Shown: positions 5,594 through 6,133 of the stretch, piece by piece | Layout: every line of letters begins with the position of its first letter | Position numbering within the stretch: position 1 is the first letter of the stretch | Source: CAYZHV01 sp964478055 | Lineage (GTDB): Bacteria > Spirochaetota > Spirochaetia > DSM-27196 > Alkalispirochaetaceae | Direction of reading: 5' to 3' | Assembly: GCA_964478055.1 (NCBI GenBank) | Contig: CAYZHV010000232.1 | Location: 1-6,133 of the forward strand | DNA: 6,133 bases | Notes under the pieces: model-generated | What the model was told of the DNA's origin: nothing | Databases searched by the model: none | The model's input: only the letters and a program-made list of their open reading frames with translations | Made by a program: the position numbers and the translations under genes

Positions 5594-6133
5594 CTGCTCT
5601 GCCACGGTTATGCCCTGGGGCGGATTGAAAAGACGGTAGAAGCTCGGAGGAACGAGAAAGCGTAGTGCCAAGGGCTCCACTGCGAGCTCCACGACATACC
5701 TATTCGGTTTCTCCGCATGCGCGGCTCGCAGCTCTCCGTCCACGTGGTATTTGAAGGGCTTCGAGGATTCAATTCGAGCCTGCCTCACCTCAAATCGTTC
5801 AATTCTCGCTCTTCCCTCCCGCTCGGTCCGAGCGTTGATCGCCCCGTGACGGCCCGTCCAGATGTGGGGCAGGTAGCGACCCACGGTGAGAAGAGAGGAG
5901 AAGTTGTAGAAGTAGAGGTCCATGGATCCGTCGTTGCAGACTACGTCGGGGCAGATCCGGAAGAGCTTACCGTAGAAAGGGCGGGTGCCCGCCTCCAAGA
6001 GGGTAGGAGCGCGGTTGAGGCTAATCCGCTCAAAGGGAAACTCCGCGTTGACCCGGGGCCCGGAGAAGGCGTACTTGCCCTGGGCCATATGCACCGTAAA
6101 CGGCTCTGGCTCGAACTCGTCGGAAAAGATCGC
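5591..6133 (-). CDS. YegS/LcbK-type lipid (diacylglycerol) kinase, C-terminal part
   Basis: The frame is open from the right edge to the TGA at 5593-5591, giving 180 residues. An apparent GTG start at 6094 is internal, since 13 in-frame codons continue upstream to the edge. The fragment matches the C-terminal beta-sandwich of the DAGK/LcbK/YegS family, counting residues from the window edge. CNDGSMDLYFY (66-76) is the conserved P-x-DG-x-L/M-D block, GRYLPHIWTGRH (85-96) is the helix and loop ending in G-x-H, and FKYHVDGELR (127-136) carries the hallmark VDGE. Enzymes of this family use ATP to phosphorylate diacylglycerol, sphingoid bases or phosphatidylglycerol at the inner membrane surface; which lipid applies cannot be told. 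The ATP-binding N-terminal domain, including the GGDGT motif, lies outside the window. The gene converges on the PilZ gene with one base between stops, and no intrinsic terminator is visible after it. Confidence 0.82.
   Translation of the reverse strand, partial: AIFSDEFEPEPFTVHMAQGKYAFSGPRVNAEFPFERISLNRAPTLLEAGTRPFYGKLFRICPDVVCNDGSMDLYFYNFSSLLTVGRYLPHIWTGRHGAINARTEREGRARIERFEVRQARIESSKPFKYHVDGELRAAHAEKPNRYVVELAVEPLALRFLVPPSFYRLFNPPQGITVAEQ

Noticed and set aside
5591..6094. GTG at 6094 as the true start of the lipid-kinase gene, giving a 167-residue protein
   Set aside because: The frame stays open to the window edge, and the family requires an N-terminal ATP-binding domain, so the GTG is an internal valine codon.

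Overview
The window is a GC-rich bacterial chromosomal segment, densely packed with six protein-coding genes. Five are on the minus strand and one on the plus strand. I saw no RNA genes, CRISPR array, insertion sequence, integrase or toxin-antitoxin pair. A free-living Gram-negative-type bacterium is the best reading, because one product is an exported DUF4139-type protein and another is a stand-alone PilZ (cyclic-di-GMP) protein. The mix of AsnA, GAF sensor, PilZ and DUF4139 would suit a GC-rich spirochaete. That placement is only a guess from gene content.

Layout from right to left, which is the direction of minus-strand transcription. (1) 6133-5591 holds the C-terminal part of a YegS/LcbK-type lipid (diacylglycerol) kinase, entering from the right edge. 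(2) 5248-5589, plus strand, is a small PilZ protein that converges on the lipid kinase, with one base between the two stop codons. (3) 5168-5247 is a divergent intergenic region containing a likely promoter for asnA. (4) 5167-4130 is asnA, ammonia-dependent asparagine synthetase. (5) 4115-2112 is an exported DUF4139-type protein, 14 bases after asnA and with the only strong Shine-Dalgarno in the window, so these two probably form an operon. (6) A 67-base gap holds a stop-proximal hairpin and a plausible new promoter. (7) 2044-764 is an APC-superfamily amino-acid permease. (8) After a 113-base gap with nothing recognisable, 650-1 is the N-terminal part of a GAF-domain signalling protein that leaves the window. 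Its last residues resemble the linker that precedes HD/HD-GYP phosphohydrolase domains.

How they fit together: asnA makes asparagine from aspartate and ammonia, and the permease three genes on could move amino acids, but its substrate cannot be read from sequence. PilZ and the GAF protein are signalling genes; they sit at opposite ends of the window and are not obviously linked to the metabolic genes. This looks like an ordinary housekeeping/accessory region. I do not see a convincing new system. The points most worth a second look are the possible leaderless starts of asnA and the permease, the unusual C-terminal coiled coil of the DUF4139-type protein, and the abutting convergent stops at 5587-5593.
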